Positions 1 through 7,290 of a stretch of 29,669 nt of DNA are shown piece by piece. Position numbers and translations under genes: made by a program. The DNA comes from Firmicutes bacterium UBA7523 (GTDB lineage Bacteria; Bacillota; Dethiobacteria; Dethiobacterales; Dethiobacteraceae). Each line of letters begins with the position of its first letter. The first letter of the stretch is position 1. Location of the stretch: positions 65,072 to 94,740 of the forward strand of contig DLMZ01000003.1 in NCBI GenBank assembly GCA_002479415.1, read 5' to 3'. The notes beneath the pieces are model-generated. The model was not told the origin of the DNA. It saw nothing but the letters and a program-made list of their open reading frames with translations, and did not search any database.

Positions 1-1468
1 TACGAGTTCTATCTTTTGTTTTCAGCACACTGGGTCGAACATTTTGTATTAGTACAGGCTCACGAAGCAGGACACTTTTCAACGCAGAAAAATTGAAAGG
101 AACAAGCGGCCATAAATAAGGAACACCGAAAGATTTATTTGTTGCCAAACGTATAAACACAATCACCAGCCCACCTATAAATCCCGGAAAGTAAAACAGG
201 CCTGTGAGCAAGAGCATCATTAAGTGGACAAAGCGATTAGCCAAGCTCAACTCCCAGCTCGGCGTAGAAAACATTCCCAATGCTACCAAGCCTCCGTAAA
301 GCAAAACCTCCGGCGTAAACAACCCTACGTCAATAGCAATCTGCCCAATAAGCAGAGCGGCAATTAAACCCATTGCCGTAGCTAGAGATGAAGGTGTATG
401 TATTCCTGATATTCTTACCAGATCAATTCCAAAGTGAACAATTATGAACTGAATAAAAAGAGGAACATTTCCTACTTCTGCCGGTCCGATGAACTCAAGA
501 GATTCAGGTAGCAAGTGAGGCTGCAATGAAAACAGCAAGTATAGAGGCGCTAAGAATACCGACATAAAGATACCGGCAAATCTCACCCAACGGACATATA
601 TGCCGGACAACACATTTTGTCTGTATTCCTCGGCATGCTGAACGTGATGAAAGAACGTAGATGGCAAAATCATTACGGCGGGAGAGGTGTCCACAATTAG
701 AAGAATATGCCCTTCAAAGAGATGTGTGGCGGCTACATCAGGCCGCTCCGTATAACGCACAAGGGGGAAAACATTCCACATCCCCTTAGTTATAAATTCC
801 TCCACTGATTTTTCAGCCATAGGCAAGCCGTCTATATCAATTCTTCCGAGACGGTCTTGAACATTTTCCAGCAGCTGAGGGTTAACGATATCATTTATAT
901 ACATTATGGCTACATCAGTTTTAGAGCGGCGCCCCAACTTCATTGCCTCCACCCGTAAGCCTGGGTCTCTTACCCGACGGCGGATAAGCGCTATGTTAAA
1001 CATCATCGTTTCTACAAAGCCATCTCGTGAACCTCGAGTTAGTCGTTCCGTGTCCGGTTCTTCCGGACCGCGAATCGGGTACTCCCTGGTGTCCAAGACA
1101 ATTACCTCTGTTTCCCCGTCTACAAATAGCAACATCTGGCCGGCCAATAACTCATCCATTACCTCGGAAAGCTGATTGTTGCGCTCCATCTCCATAAAGG
1201 GAATTTTATGTTCCATCAGCTTCTGCAGCGTATTGGGAACAAGATCACTTCTTTCCAAAGCAACCATTCTATGCAGAATCAAAGATACTAGCTCACCGTT
1301 TGTAAATCCATCTATGAAAATAAGAGCCATTTTTTTTCCACCGATGGTCATTTCCTTCACTAAAACATCAATACTGGTTCCAATACCCAGTTTTTCTGTA
1401 AAAAATTTAATATTTTTCTGAAGCTCGGAGCTTACTTTTTCTGGTGGGCCTTGCCTGTTCGGGGACAT
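1..1468 (-). CDS. spoVAF: Stage V sporulation protein AF / GerA-family protein (3' end cut by window)
   Basis: Reading the minus strand from ATG at 1468 gives 489 codons without a stop before the window edge, close to the full family length of about 490 to 500. The start has a good RBS (AGAGGTGAG, a few bases upstream). The soluble N-terminal half contains the GerA-type stretch LGRRSKTDVAIMYINDI, and the C-terminal half (from about residue 290) holds several hydrophobic membrane segments. GerA-family proteins sit in the inner spore membrane; SpoVAF is the GerA-like member of the spoVA locus, linked to spore germination. The position shortly after spoIIA-sigF, as in Bacillus where spoVA follows spoIIAC, favours SpoVAF over a GerAA receptor subunit, but the rest of the spoVA genes are not in view on this side. 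A terminator hairpin lies just upstream of its RBS. Confidence 0.8.
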   Translation of the reverse strand, partial: MSPNRQGPPEKVSSELQKNIKFFTEKLGIGTSIDVLVKEMTIGGKKMALIFIDGFTNGELVSLILHRMVALERSDLVPNTLQKLMEHKIPFMEMERNNQLSEVMDELLAGQMLLFVDGETEVIVLDTREYPIRGPEEPDTERLTRGSRDGFVETMMFNIALIRRRVRDPGLRVEAMKLGRRSKTDVAIMYINDIVNPQLLENVQDRLGRIDIDGLPMAEKSVEEFITKGMWNVFPLVRYTERPDVAATHLFEGHILLIVDTSPAVMILPSTFFHHVQHAEEYRQNVLSGIYVRWVRFAGIFMSVFLAPLYLLFSLQPHLLPESLEFIGPAEVGNVPLFIQFIIVHFGIDLVRISGIHTPSSLATAMGLIAALLIGQIAIDVGLFTPEVLLYGGLVALGMFSTPSWELSLANRFVHLMMLLLTGLFYFPGFIGGLVIVFIRLATNKSFGVPYLWPLVPFNFSALKSVLLREPVLIQNVRPSVLKTKDRTR

Positions 1469-1489
1469 TTACTCACCTCTTATGCGAAT

Positions 1490-1518
1490 TATTAAAAACC
1501 CTCCAATAACAGGAGGGC
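1490..1518 (-). terminator. Intrinsic terminator after dodecin gene
   Basis: On the minus strand a 6-bp GC-rich stem (CCCTCC/GGAGGG, at 1499-1504 and 1512-1517, 7-nt loop) is followed by TTTTTAAT. It ends the dodecin transcript and lies only about 20 nt before the spoVAF start, so spoVAF needs read-through or a promoter overlapping this hairpin. Confidence 0.75.
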
Positions 1519-1530
1519 TTAAACAATTTG

Positions 1531-1737
1531 TCAGCGGTCTTTTACTCCATAAGCAACTTTAATATTTGCTTTATACTCAACTATTTTGCCGTTATCAATA
1601 TTGGCCGTCCAGTTATAAACTTCCACACCACTCATATTCTCTACAGTTTTTGAAGCATCTTCAACGGCATTCTTAACCGCATCTTCCCAGCCTACTTTTG
1701 ATTCGCCCACAAGCTCGACAACTTTTGCCATCGACAT
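1531..1737 (-). CDS. Dodecin family flavin-binding protein
   Basis: A 68-residue protein with the compact beta-alpha-beta-beta pattern of dodecins: AKVVELVGES at the N-terminus, a helix from about residues 17 to 35, then GVEVYNWTANIDNGKI and an ANIKVAYGV strand. Dodecins assemble into hollow dodecamers that store flavin (riboflavin, FMN or FAD) between paired tryptophans; Trp43 is the likely stacking residue. The ATG at 1737 is chosen because AGGAGGTGA lies 6 nt upstream; a TTG at 1743 and an ATG at 1731 are alternatives. The gene stands alone between two terminators, after sigF and before spoVAF. A sigma-F-like promoter overlaps the tail of the sigF terminator, hinting at forespore expression (inference). 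Confidence 0.9.
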   Translation of the reverse strand: MSMAKVVELVGESKVGWEDAVKNAVEDASKTVENMSGVEVYNWTANIDNGKIVEYKANIKVAYGVKDR

Positions 1738-1764
1738 ACACAATCACCTCCTATGTTTTATCCA

Positions 1765-1793
1765 TAGTTTGCCCCTAATAAAAAAAAATATAA
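1765..1793 (-). promoter_or_regulatory. Candidate sigma-F-type promoter for dodecin
   Basis: On the minus strand, TTATA (1789-1793) is followed after exactly 15 nt by GGCAAACTA (1765-1773). The published Bacillus sigma-F consensus is GYWTA-N15-GGNRANHTR. The -10 matches at every position and the -35 at four of five. It overlaps the sigF terminator stem and T-tract and lies about 30 nt upstream of the dodecin start. The match is computed by eye and the T-rich spacer lowers certainty. Confidence 0.4.
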
Positions 1794-1810
1794 CGGCCAA
1801 AGCCGTTATA
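1776..1810 (-). terminator. Intrinsic terminator of the spoIIA-sigF operon
   Basis: A perfect 9-bp stem (TATAACGGC/GCCGTTATA, at 1789-1797 and 1802-1810) with a 4-nt loop is followed on the minus strand by eight T residues and TATTAG. It sits about 35 nt after the sigF stop codon. Confidence 0.9.
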
Positions 1811-1844
1811 CTTATAAATTACCGAATAGCTCTAAAACTGCTCA

Positions 1845-2489
1845 TTAATCGTTTAAGTGCTTTTTCATATCCTCTAAAATCTTTCTTTCCAGCCTGGAAA
1901 CATGCATTTGTGAAATTCCCAGCAACCCAGCTACATCATGCTGAGTTTTATAATGAAAAAAACGATAAAACACGATTTGCCTCTCACGGTGCGGCAATGA
2001 AGACAGTATCTGGCGCAACGCAATACGATCCACCACATTTTCCTCTTCGCCTACCTGAACAGGCGTCCCTCCCGCGGCTCCCGCCGTGACGTCATCCAAA
2101 GAAACAGGTGAGCGCATCACATCAATAACCGCCGACAACTCCTCGCGTCCCAGCCCGCTTACCTCGGAGAGTTCACTGAGAGTGGGCCGGCGCCCTAATC
2201 GTTGTTCTAATTCTTCTGTAATAAGCTTTAATCGCCTTGCCTGTACTTTTATAGCCCTGCTGTATTTTACTGTACTCTGACCACGCAAATACATTTTAAT
2301 TTCGCCGGCGATAACAGGCACAGCGTAAGTAGTAAATGCGGTTCCGCGTTTACTATCAAAGGATTTAAGAGCTTTAAGCAGTCCAATACATCCCACCTGA
2401 AACAAATCCTCGCTCTCAGCAAATTCGCCCTTGAAACGGTTGACAAGACTACGCACCAGCGGCAAATGTTTCTCAACAGATTCTTCCAT
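1845..2489 (-). CDS. sigF: RNA polymerase sporulation sigma factor F
   Basis: Sigma-70 family protein of 214 residues that directs the first forespore-specific transcription. Region 2 shows DLFQVGCIGLLKA and TTYAVPVIAGEI; the region 4 helix-turn-helix shows AGLLGISQMHVSRLERKIL near the C-terminus. It lies directly after spoIIAA and spoIIAB, its anti-anti-sigma and anti-sigma factors. The ATG at 2489 is preceded by AGGCGGTG at good distance; GTG at 2498 would add three residues. The protein is shorter than Bacillus sigma-F (255 residues) because about 30 N-terminal residues are absent. A longer start is impossible: the in-frame spoIIAB stop lies two codons upstream of the GTG. Translation is probably coupled to spoIIAB. 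Confidence 0.95.
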   Translation of the reverse strand: MEESVEKHLPLVRSLVNRFKGEFAESEDLFQVGCIGLLKALKSFDSKRGTAFTTYAVPVIAGEIKMYLRGQSTVKYSRAIKVQARRLKLITEELEQRLGRRPTLSELSEVSGLGREELSAVIDVMRSPVSLDDVTAGAAGGTPVQVGEEENVVDRIALRQILSSLPHRERQIVFYRFFHYKTQHDVAGLLGISQMHVSRLERKILEDMKKHLND

Positions 2490-2501
2490 AGCAGGCACCG
2501 C

Positions 2502-2939
2502 CTAAGACATCTTATTATCTATGTCGCCAAATACCTTGCTCATACTCACGGTAGTGCCTTCTCCTGCTTTGGAAACGACTCTGCACTGATCCATAAAGCT
2601 CTCCATAATTGTAAAGCCCATACCCGAACGATCCAGTTCAGGTTTAGATGTGTATAGAGGCTGTCTAGCCTGTTCGATATCAGTAATGCCAACACCGTAA
2701 TCTACCACAATAATTTCCAATGTACGGCCGGTCAATGATGCTGTAATAGCAATAATTCCAGGCCCGTTTTCATAACCATGGATTATTGCGTTAGTTACAG
2801 CTTCGGAAACGGCAGTCTTAACATCTGTGATTTCATCGATTGTAGGATCGGCCTGTGCGGCAAAAGCCGCCACAGCTACCCGGGCAAAGGATTCATTTTG
2901 TGACTTGCTTGGTATCTCCAACTTCATATAATTGTCCAT
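2502..2939 (-). CDS. spoIIAB: Anti-sigma F factor / serine kinase SpoIIAB
   Basis: GHKL-fold kinase of 145 residues that binds and inhibits sigma-F and phosphorylates SpoIIAA. The N box is visible as SEAVTNAIIHGY (Glu46, Asn50), the G1 box as DYGVGI (80-85) and the G2 box as GMGFTIM (106-112). Length matches the family (about 145). The start ATG follows AGGGAGGCAAAGAG, which begins at the spoIIAA stop, so the two genes are tightly linked. Its TAG stop is in the same frame as sigF and only two codons before the alternative GTG start of sigF. Confidence 0.97.
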   Translation of the reverse strand: MDNYMKLEIPSKSQNESFARVAVAAFAAQADPTIDEITDVKTAVSEAVTNAIIHGYENGPGIIAITASLTGRTLEIIVVDYGVGITDIEQARQPLYTSKPELDRSGMGFTIMESFMDQCRVVSKAGEGTTVSMSKVFGDIDNKMS

Positions 2940-2951
2940 CTCTTTGCCTCC

Positions 2952-3281
2952 CTACACTGAATTTAAAGCTTCACGCTCTGTGGAGTATAGCGGTATTTTT
3001 GACTGCAGCCCCGAAAGCTCAAACACCCTGTTCACACCTGGACTAAGAGAACAGGCTACTACCTTGCCGCCCTTTTCAGAAACAATTTTATAGCGTCCCA
3101 GCACCAGCCCTAACCCGGAACTGTCCATAAACCCAACTTCATTAAAATTAAAGAGGATATTTTTCACCTGCGGCAGCTTTGTATCAATTTTTGACCTCAG
3201 CCCATTTACAGCATGATGGTCCAGTTCACCCCGTAGCCTTACCACAAGCGTATCCCCGGCCAGCTTAAGCTTTACTTCCAC
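2952..3281 (-). CDS. spoIIAA: Anti-sigma F factor antagonist SpoIIAA
   Basis: STAS-domain protein of 109 residues that releases sigma-F by binding SpoIIAB. The phosphorylation motif is FMDSSGLGLVLGRYK with Asp53-Ser54-Ser55; Ser54 corresponds to phosphorylated Ser58 of the Bacillus protein. The conserved RGELDHH near residue 20 and the C-terminal LSPGVNRVFELSGL are also present. The GTG start at 3281 has a G-rich RBS (GGGGGGATG) just upstream. First gene of the spoIIA operon, with a candidate sigma-H promoter upstream; the dacF terminator separates it from dacF, unlike Bacillus where dacF is also transcribed into spoIIA. Confidence 0.97.
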   Translation of the reverse strand: MEVKLKLAGDTLVVRLRGELDHHAVNGLRSKIDTKLPQVKNILFNFNEVGFMDSSGLGLVLGRYKIVSEKGGKVVACSLSPGVNRVFELSGLQSKIPLYSTEREALNSV

Positions 3282-3317
3282 CGAACATCCCCCCGTATGT
3301 CGATTAATTCTTATCTT

Positions 3318-3347
3318 CTATTCTCCACAATAATTGGCAAGTCCTTC
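3318..3347 (-). promoter_or_regulatory. Candidate sigma-H promoter of spoIIA operon
   Basis: On the minus strand GAAGGACTT (3339-3347), a 12-nt spacer and GGAGAATAG (3318-3326) fit the sigma-H consensus RNAGGAWWW-N11/12-RNNGAATWW except for one W in each box. It lies 37 nt upstream of the spoIIAA start and directly after the dacF terminator. In Bacillus spoIIA is driven by sigma-H with Spo0A~P. A TGTCGAT sequence (plus strand, about 3298-3304) resembles a 0A box with one mismatch but lies downstream of the promoter, so I do not call it. Confidence 0.55.
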
Positions 3348-3351
3348 CTAT

Positions 3352-3394
3352 AACAAAAAAATTTCCATTGTACCCATATAGGAGCACAATGGAA
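3352..3394 (-). terminator. Intrinsic terminator of dacF
   Basis: Perfect 9-bp stem TTCCATTGT/ACAATGGAA (3386-3394 and 3363-3371) with a 14-nt loop, followed on the minus strand by ATTTTTTTG. It lies 11 nt past the dacF stop codon and separates dacF from spoIIA. Confidence 0.85.
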
Positions 3395-3405
3395 TATTCT
3401 AGTCA

Positions 3406-4572
3406 TTAACGGCCGAATTTCAGCCAAAACTCTGCAAACCGCCGAAAATAGGTAATAAAATTACCACGCGGGACTTCTTCTGCCGGGACTAGTGCCACCC
3501 GGCCCAACTCTTCTCCCTCTGGTGAAGTTACAACCAAGCTCCCGACTTCATCCCTCACATTCAATGGGGCGTGTGCTCGTTTCGGGATAATAACTTCCTG
3601 CGTCACATCATCTTTTGCCCCTTTTTTCAGCAGCAGAGACAAGTCCTGCGCCGCCACAAGATTCACTGCCTCCTGCTTTCCTTTGTCAACGCGAACCGCG
3701 CCCAAAATATCCCCCCTCTTTACAATTGAAACACTGCGGTAATTGGCAAAGCCCCAGTCAAGCAATTCCCTGGCCTCATCAAATAGTGCCGGACGCCCCG
3801 GTGCTCCGAGGACAACAGCAAGGAACCTGGTATCACCGCGCTTAGCAGTTGCGGAAACACAATTTCCCGCTTCGTTGGTAAAGCCGGTTTTTAATCCGTC
3901 CGCTCCGTCATAATAACGGACAAGGCGATTGGCATTGCTTAGATAGACACCTTCGCTTTTCTTGATTTTATCTTTTAGAAACTCCTCATTCATCCAAATA
4001 GTCAGCCATTCATGTATCTTCGGATAACGCATCAATTCCAGTGACATTAACGAAATGTCATAAGCGGTAGTGTAATGGTTTTCATCATGAAGGCCGTGAG
4101 GGTTTACAAAGTTTGTATTAACCATGCCCAGCTCGGCAGCTTTTTCGTTCATTAGCTCCACAAAGCTTTCAACCGAACCGCTGATAAATTCTGCCATAGC
4201 TACTGAACCGTCGTTAGCTGAGCCAACACCTATACCAATCATTAAATCTTGGAATGGAATACGGTCCCCAGGTGAAAGAAAAATTTGAGATCCCCCCAGA
4301 CTAGCAGCTTTCTCACTTATGGGAATCATATCTTCCAGTTTAACCTTACCCTCATTCAAAGCTTCCATAGCCAACAACATAGTCATAATCTTTGTTACAC
4401 TGGCAGGGTAAAGGCGTTCATTGGCATTACTCTCATAAAGAATCTGCCTGCTGCCCGTGTCCATAAGTAAAACAGCCTTGGACTGAAAAGAAAAATCCTG
4501 AGCATAAGCTGGCATTACGCTAAGTGTTAAAAGGATAGTCAACAGTATTGTTACAAAACGTTTATTTAGCAT
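3406..4572 (-). CDS. dacF: D-alanyl-D-alanine carboxypeptidase (DacF-type penicillin-binding protein)
   Basis: Secreted serine DD-carboxypeptidase of 388 residues that trims the terminal D-Ala from peptidoglycan stem peptides. A signal peptide (residues 1-24, ending AYA) precedes the S11 peptidase domain. Catalytic motifs are SVTK (Ser58, Lys61), SAN (118-120) and KTG (228-230). A C-terminal PBP5-type beta domain follows, ending in an aromatic/basic amphipathic tail suited to membrane anchoring. RBS AGGAGG lies 8 nt before ATG. Position next to spoIIA matches Bacillus dacF, which is forespore-expressed and tunes spore cortex cross-linking; a dacA-type housekeeping role is the alternative. Confidence 0.92.
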   Translation of the reverse strand: MLNKRFVTILLTILLTLSVMPAYAQDFSFQSKAVLLMDTGSRQILYESNANERLYPASVTKIMTMLLAMEALNEGKVKLEDMIPISEKAASLGGSQIFLSPGDRIPFQDLMIGIGVGSANDGSVAMAEFISGSVESFVELMNEKAAELGMVNTNFVNPHGLHDENHYTTAYDISLMSLELMRYPKIHEWLTIWMNEEFLKDKIKKSEGVYLSNANRLVRYYDGADGLKTGFTNEAGNCVSATAKRGDTRFLAVVLGAPGRPALFDEARELLDWGFANYRSVSIVKRGDILGAVRVDKGKQEAVNLVAAQDLSLLLKKGAKDDVTQEVIIPKRAHAPLNVRDEVGSLVVTSPEGEELGRVALVPAEEVPRGNFITYFRRFAEFWLKFGR

Positions 4573-4604
4573 ACATATTTCCTCCTTAAGTTTTCACTGC
4601 TTTA

Positions 4605-4634
4605 GTATTTTCCAGCTTAAACAAAAAAATATGC
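4605..4634 (-). promoter_or_regulatory. Weak candidate sigma-F promoter of dacF
   Basis: GCATA (4630-4634, perfect for GYWTA) is followed after 16 nt by GGAAAATAC (4605-4613), which fits GGNRANHTR except for the last two positions. Bacillus dacF is sigma-F dependent, which raises the prior, but spacing is one longer than consensus. Confidence 0.3.
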
Positions 4635-4710
4635 AAAGTCGTTTTCCGAAATGAGACGTCTTTACATTTACCCTTGAAGCTGATGCTTAATATCCGTGAA
4701 GATAAGAACA

Positions 4711-4754
4711 CAAATAACCCCTGCGGGTATCTAATAATAATTCCTGCAGGGGTT
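4711..4754 (-). terminator. Terminator after pdp
   Basis: A 9-bp stem AACCCCTGC/GCAGGGGTT (4746-4754 and 4716-4724) with a 21-nt loop, followed on the minus strand by ATTTGTGTTCT. The T-tract is weak. A second, imperfect hairpin (AAAGACGT/ACGACTTT at 4656-4663 and 4635-4642) followed by seven T residues lies further downstream and may act as a backup terminator before dacF. Confidence 0.55.
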
Positions 4755-4798
4755 CTATTATAATATCGAAAAAAATAAAACGCCTATTATCGAGCTTT

Positions 4799-6103
4799 CT
4801 AGTTGATACGTGCCAATAACAATGGAGGTGTTTTTGGCAGAGTGTTTCTGAAGCTATAAGCGGTAATAAAATTGGCTGTTGCCGGAACCAGCTTATCTTT
4901 AGCATTTGCGAATAAGTCAGCCAGAGGCTCTCCTTCCCGAACTCTGTCACCTATTTTTTTATACAAGCGGATTCCGGCAAAAAGGTCGATCAAATCCTCT
5001 TTTTTTTCGCGGCCTGCACCTAGAAGAACGGCAGAGCGTCCTACAATACGCGCGTCAATACTACTAATGTATCCGGAAGTGTTGGAATAAATCGTCTCAG
5101 AATATTTCGGCTCCCCTATTTTTTCAGGGTAGTCAATGACGGACGCGTCCCCTCCCTGAGCTGCAACTAGGCTCCGCATGGCCTGCAAAGCGCTTCCGTC
5201 GATCAATAACGTCTGCAGCAATTGCCGGGCACGGCTGTTTTCCTGTTCTAACCCGGAAACTGCTAGTAATTCGGCGCCCAATTCCAGACAAAGCTCCGTC
5301 AAGTCCGCAGGCCCCTCACCACGTAGCGTTTCCAACGCCTCCAGTACTTCAATATGGTTTCCCACAGTGTTGCCAAGGGGCTGTTCCATGGAAGTGATTA
5401 AGGCATGTGTCCGGCGACCCAAAGTGCGCCCAATGGAAACCATGACACGAGCCAGCTCTATGGCGTCATCTTCATCTCTCATAAAAGCACCGCTGCCGGC
5501 TTTAACATCAAGAACAATTCCTTTAGCGCCGGCGGCTATTTTTTTGCTCATCACTGAGGAAGCAATTAGCGGAATGCTTTCAACTGTGGCCGTAGCATCC
5601 CGCAATGCATATAGCTTGCCGTCTGCAGGAGTCATTTGCGGTGTTTGACCCATAATAGCTAGGCCGTTTTCCCGTACTAGATTAATAAATTCTGAATCTG
5701 TTAAATCGGTGCGGAAACCGGGTATACATGAGAGCTTGTCTATGGTGCCGCCTGTATGGCCTAGTCCCCGTCCCGACATTTTCCCCATTACCGCACCTGC
5801 AGCCGCCATAAGCGGCATAAGAATTAGCGTAGTCTTGTCTCCCACTCCGCCAGTAGAATGTTTATCAACTACAGTATTATCCATGTCGGAAAAATCCAGC
5901 ATCTTACCGGAGGCGGCCAGGGAATCTGTAAGCGCCGCAGTTTCTTTCTCATCCATGCCGCGAATAAACACAGCCATTAGCCAGGCCGCTGCCTGGTAAT
6001 CGGGAATACCACCGTTTGTGAATTTCTGAATAAAAGCATGGATTTCTTCAGGCGAAAGTGAAAAGCCGTCTCTTTTTTTGCTGATAATATCCTGGACCCT
6101 CAC
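4799..6103 (-). CDS. pdp: Pyrimidine-nucleoside phosphorylase
   Basis: Class II nucleoside phosphorylase of 434 residues that splits thymidine, deoxyuridine or uridine with phosphate to give base plus (deoxy)ribose-1-phosphate. Domain order is a helical N-terminal domain, a glycine-rich phosphate-binding motif DKHSTGGVGDKTTLIL near residues 80-95, SGRGLGHTGGTIDKL, and a C-terminal domain ending at KLVPATANF. The usual DKLESIPGF reads DKLSCIPGF here. The GTG start overlaps the deoB stop (GTGA), so translation is coupled. Its product feeds DeoB, the adjacent phosphopentomutase. Pyrimidine specificity is inferred from family resemblance; thymidine phosphorylase (deoA) is the alternative. Confidence 0.93.
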   Translation of the reverse strand: MRVQDIISKKRDGFSLSPEEIHAFIQKFTNGGIPDYQAAAWLMAVFIRGMDEKETAALTDSLAASGKMLDFSDMDNTVVDKHSTGGVGDKTTLILMPLMAAAGAVMGKMSGRGLGHTGGTIDKLSCIPGFRTDLTDSEFINLVRENGLAIMGQTPQMTPADGKLYALRDATATVESIPLIASSVMSKKIAAGAKGIVLDVKAGSGAFMRDEDDAIELARVMVSIGRTLGRRTHALITSMEQPLGNTVGNHIEVLEALETLRGEGPADLTELCLELGAELLAVSGLEQENSRARQLLQTLLIDGSALQAMRSLVAAQGGDASVIDYPEKIGEPKYSETIYSNTSGYISSIDARIVGRSAVLLGAGREKKEDLIDLFAGIRLYKKIGDRVREGEPLADLFANAKDKLVPATANFITAYSFRNTLPKTPPLLLARIN

Positions 6104-7281
6104 TTTGTGTTCAACCCCAGCTCACGAGCAAAACTTTGTCCAGCCGATGGAGAAGGAACTCCTAAAAGTTGGGCGATAGTTGCGGCTACATCGGCAAAAG
6201 TCTCTCTTATTCCCAAATTAACTGGACGACTTTTTTTGCCATAAACTAGCAACGGCACATATTCCCTTGTATGGTCCGTATGGGGGAAGGTTGGGTCACA
6301 GCCGTGGTCGGCCACAAGGAAAAGGAGATCACTGTCTTTCATTTCGTTTAAAACCTCCGGCAATTGACTGTCAAAACGTTCTAAGGCTTTGGCATAGCCG
6401 AGTGCATCATTGCGATGTCCGTATAACATATCAAAGTCTACCAGATTAGCGAAAATCAAGCCGCGGTCATAGCTGTTCATAACATCTAGCACTGTGGCCA
6501 TTCCTTCATCATTGCTTTTTGTATGTATTGATGTTGTAACACCCTTATCAGCAAAAATGTCCGATATTTTACCAATACCTACCACCTCGTGGTTATGTTC
6601 AACGAGAATATCCAGAAGAGTAGCCCTTGGAGGGGTGAGTGAGTAATCCTTGCGGTTTTCTGTCCGTTTAAACTGTCCCTGTGAGCCGATAAAAGGTCGG
6701 GCAATAACCCGGCCCACAGCGTATTCATCACGGAGCAAGCTTCTGGCAGCGGCACACCATTCATATAATACAGGCAATGGAACTACATCTTCATGAGCGG
6801 CAATTTGAAAAACACTGTCTGCCGATGTATAAACAATGGGACGACCGCTTTCCATATGTTCCTTACCTAAAAGATTAATAATTTCTGTTCCTGAGGCCTT
6901 TATATTGCCCAGTACGGGACGTCCAGCAGCTAACTCAAAGGGCTCAATAATTTCCGGCGGAAACCCATCGGGAAACACAGGAAAAGCTTGATCAAGAATA
7001 ATACCGGTCAACTCCCAGTGGCCTGTGGTCGTATCCTTCCCTGCTGAACGCTCAGCCATTTTGCCAAATGACGCCACAGGCTTGTCCCTGCAGGGAACGC
7101 CTCGTACATCAGTAAGACAGCCAAGCCCAAAAGATTCCAGAGCAGGAAGGGTTAATCCCTCTGCAGCTTTGGAAATATGAGCCAACGTGTTGCTTCCCGC
7201 ATCTCCATAAAATGAGGCGTCGGGAAGCTCCCCTACGCCTAAACTGTCTAGTACAATAATAATTGCCCGTTTAATTGTCAC
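6100..7281 (-). CDS. deoB: Phosphopentomutase
   Basis: Alkaline-phosphatase-superfamily mutase of 393 residues that interconverts (deoxy)ribose-1-phosphate and -5-phosphate in nucleoside catabolism. Metal-binding VLDSLGVGELPDA (Asp12) starts the protein; the phosphorylated threonine lies in GKDTTTGHWE (Thr84-86); C-terminal metal ligands appear in NLVDFDMLYGHR, VADHGCDP and HTDHTREYVP. Length matches the family (about 390). It overlaps pdp by four bases and follows xerD by about 10 nt, giving the order yqzK-xerD-deoB-pdp, the counterpart of Bacillus yqzK-ripX-drm-pupG. Confidence 0.97.
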   Translation of the reverse strand: MTIKRAIIIVLDSLGVGELPDASFYGDAGSNTLAHISKAAEGLTLPALESFGLGCLTDVRGVPCRDKPVASFGKMAERSAGKDTTTGHWELTGIILDQAFPVFPDGFPPEIIEPFELAAGRPVLGNIKASGTEIINLLGKEHMESGRPIVYTSADSVFQIAAHEDVVPLPVLYEWCAAARSLLRDEYAVGRVIARPFIGSQGQFKRTENRKDYSLTPPRATLLDILVEHNHEVVGIGKISDIFADKGVTTSIHTKSNDEGMATVLDVMNSYDRGLIFANLVDFDMLYGHRNDALGYAKALERFDSQLPEVLNEMKDSDLLFLVADHGCDPTFPHTDHTREYVPLLVYGKKSRPVNLGIRETFADVAATIAQLLGVPSPSAGQSFARELGLNTK

Positions 7282-7290
7282 GGCAGCCTC

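Noticed and set aside
1769..2089. 106-codon plus-strand ORF opposite sigF
   Set aside because: Antisense to sigF and begins in its terminator.
5178..5648. 156-codon plus-strand ORF opposite pdp
   Set aside because: Ser- and Ala-rich translation typical of an antisense frame; pdp is certain.
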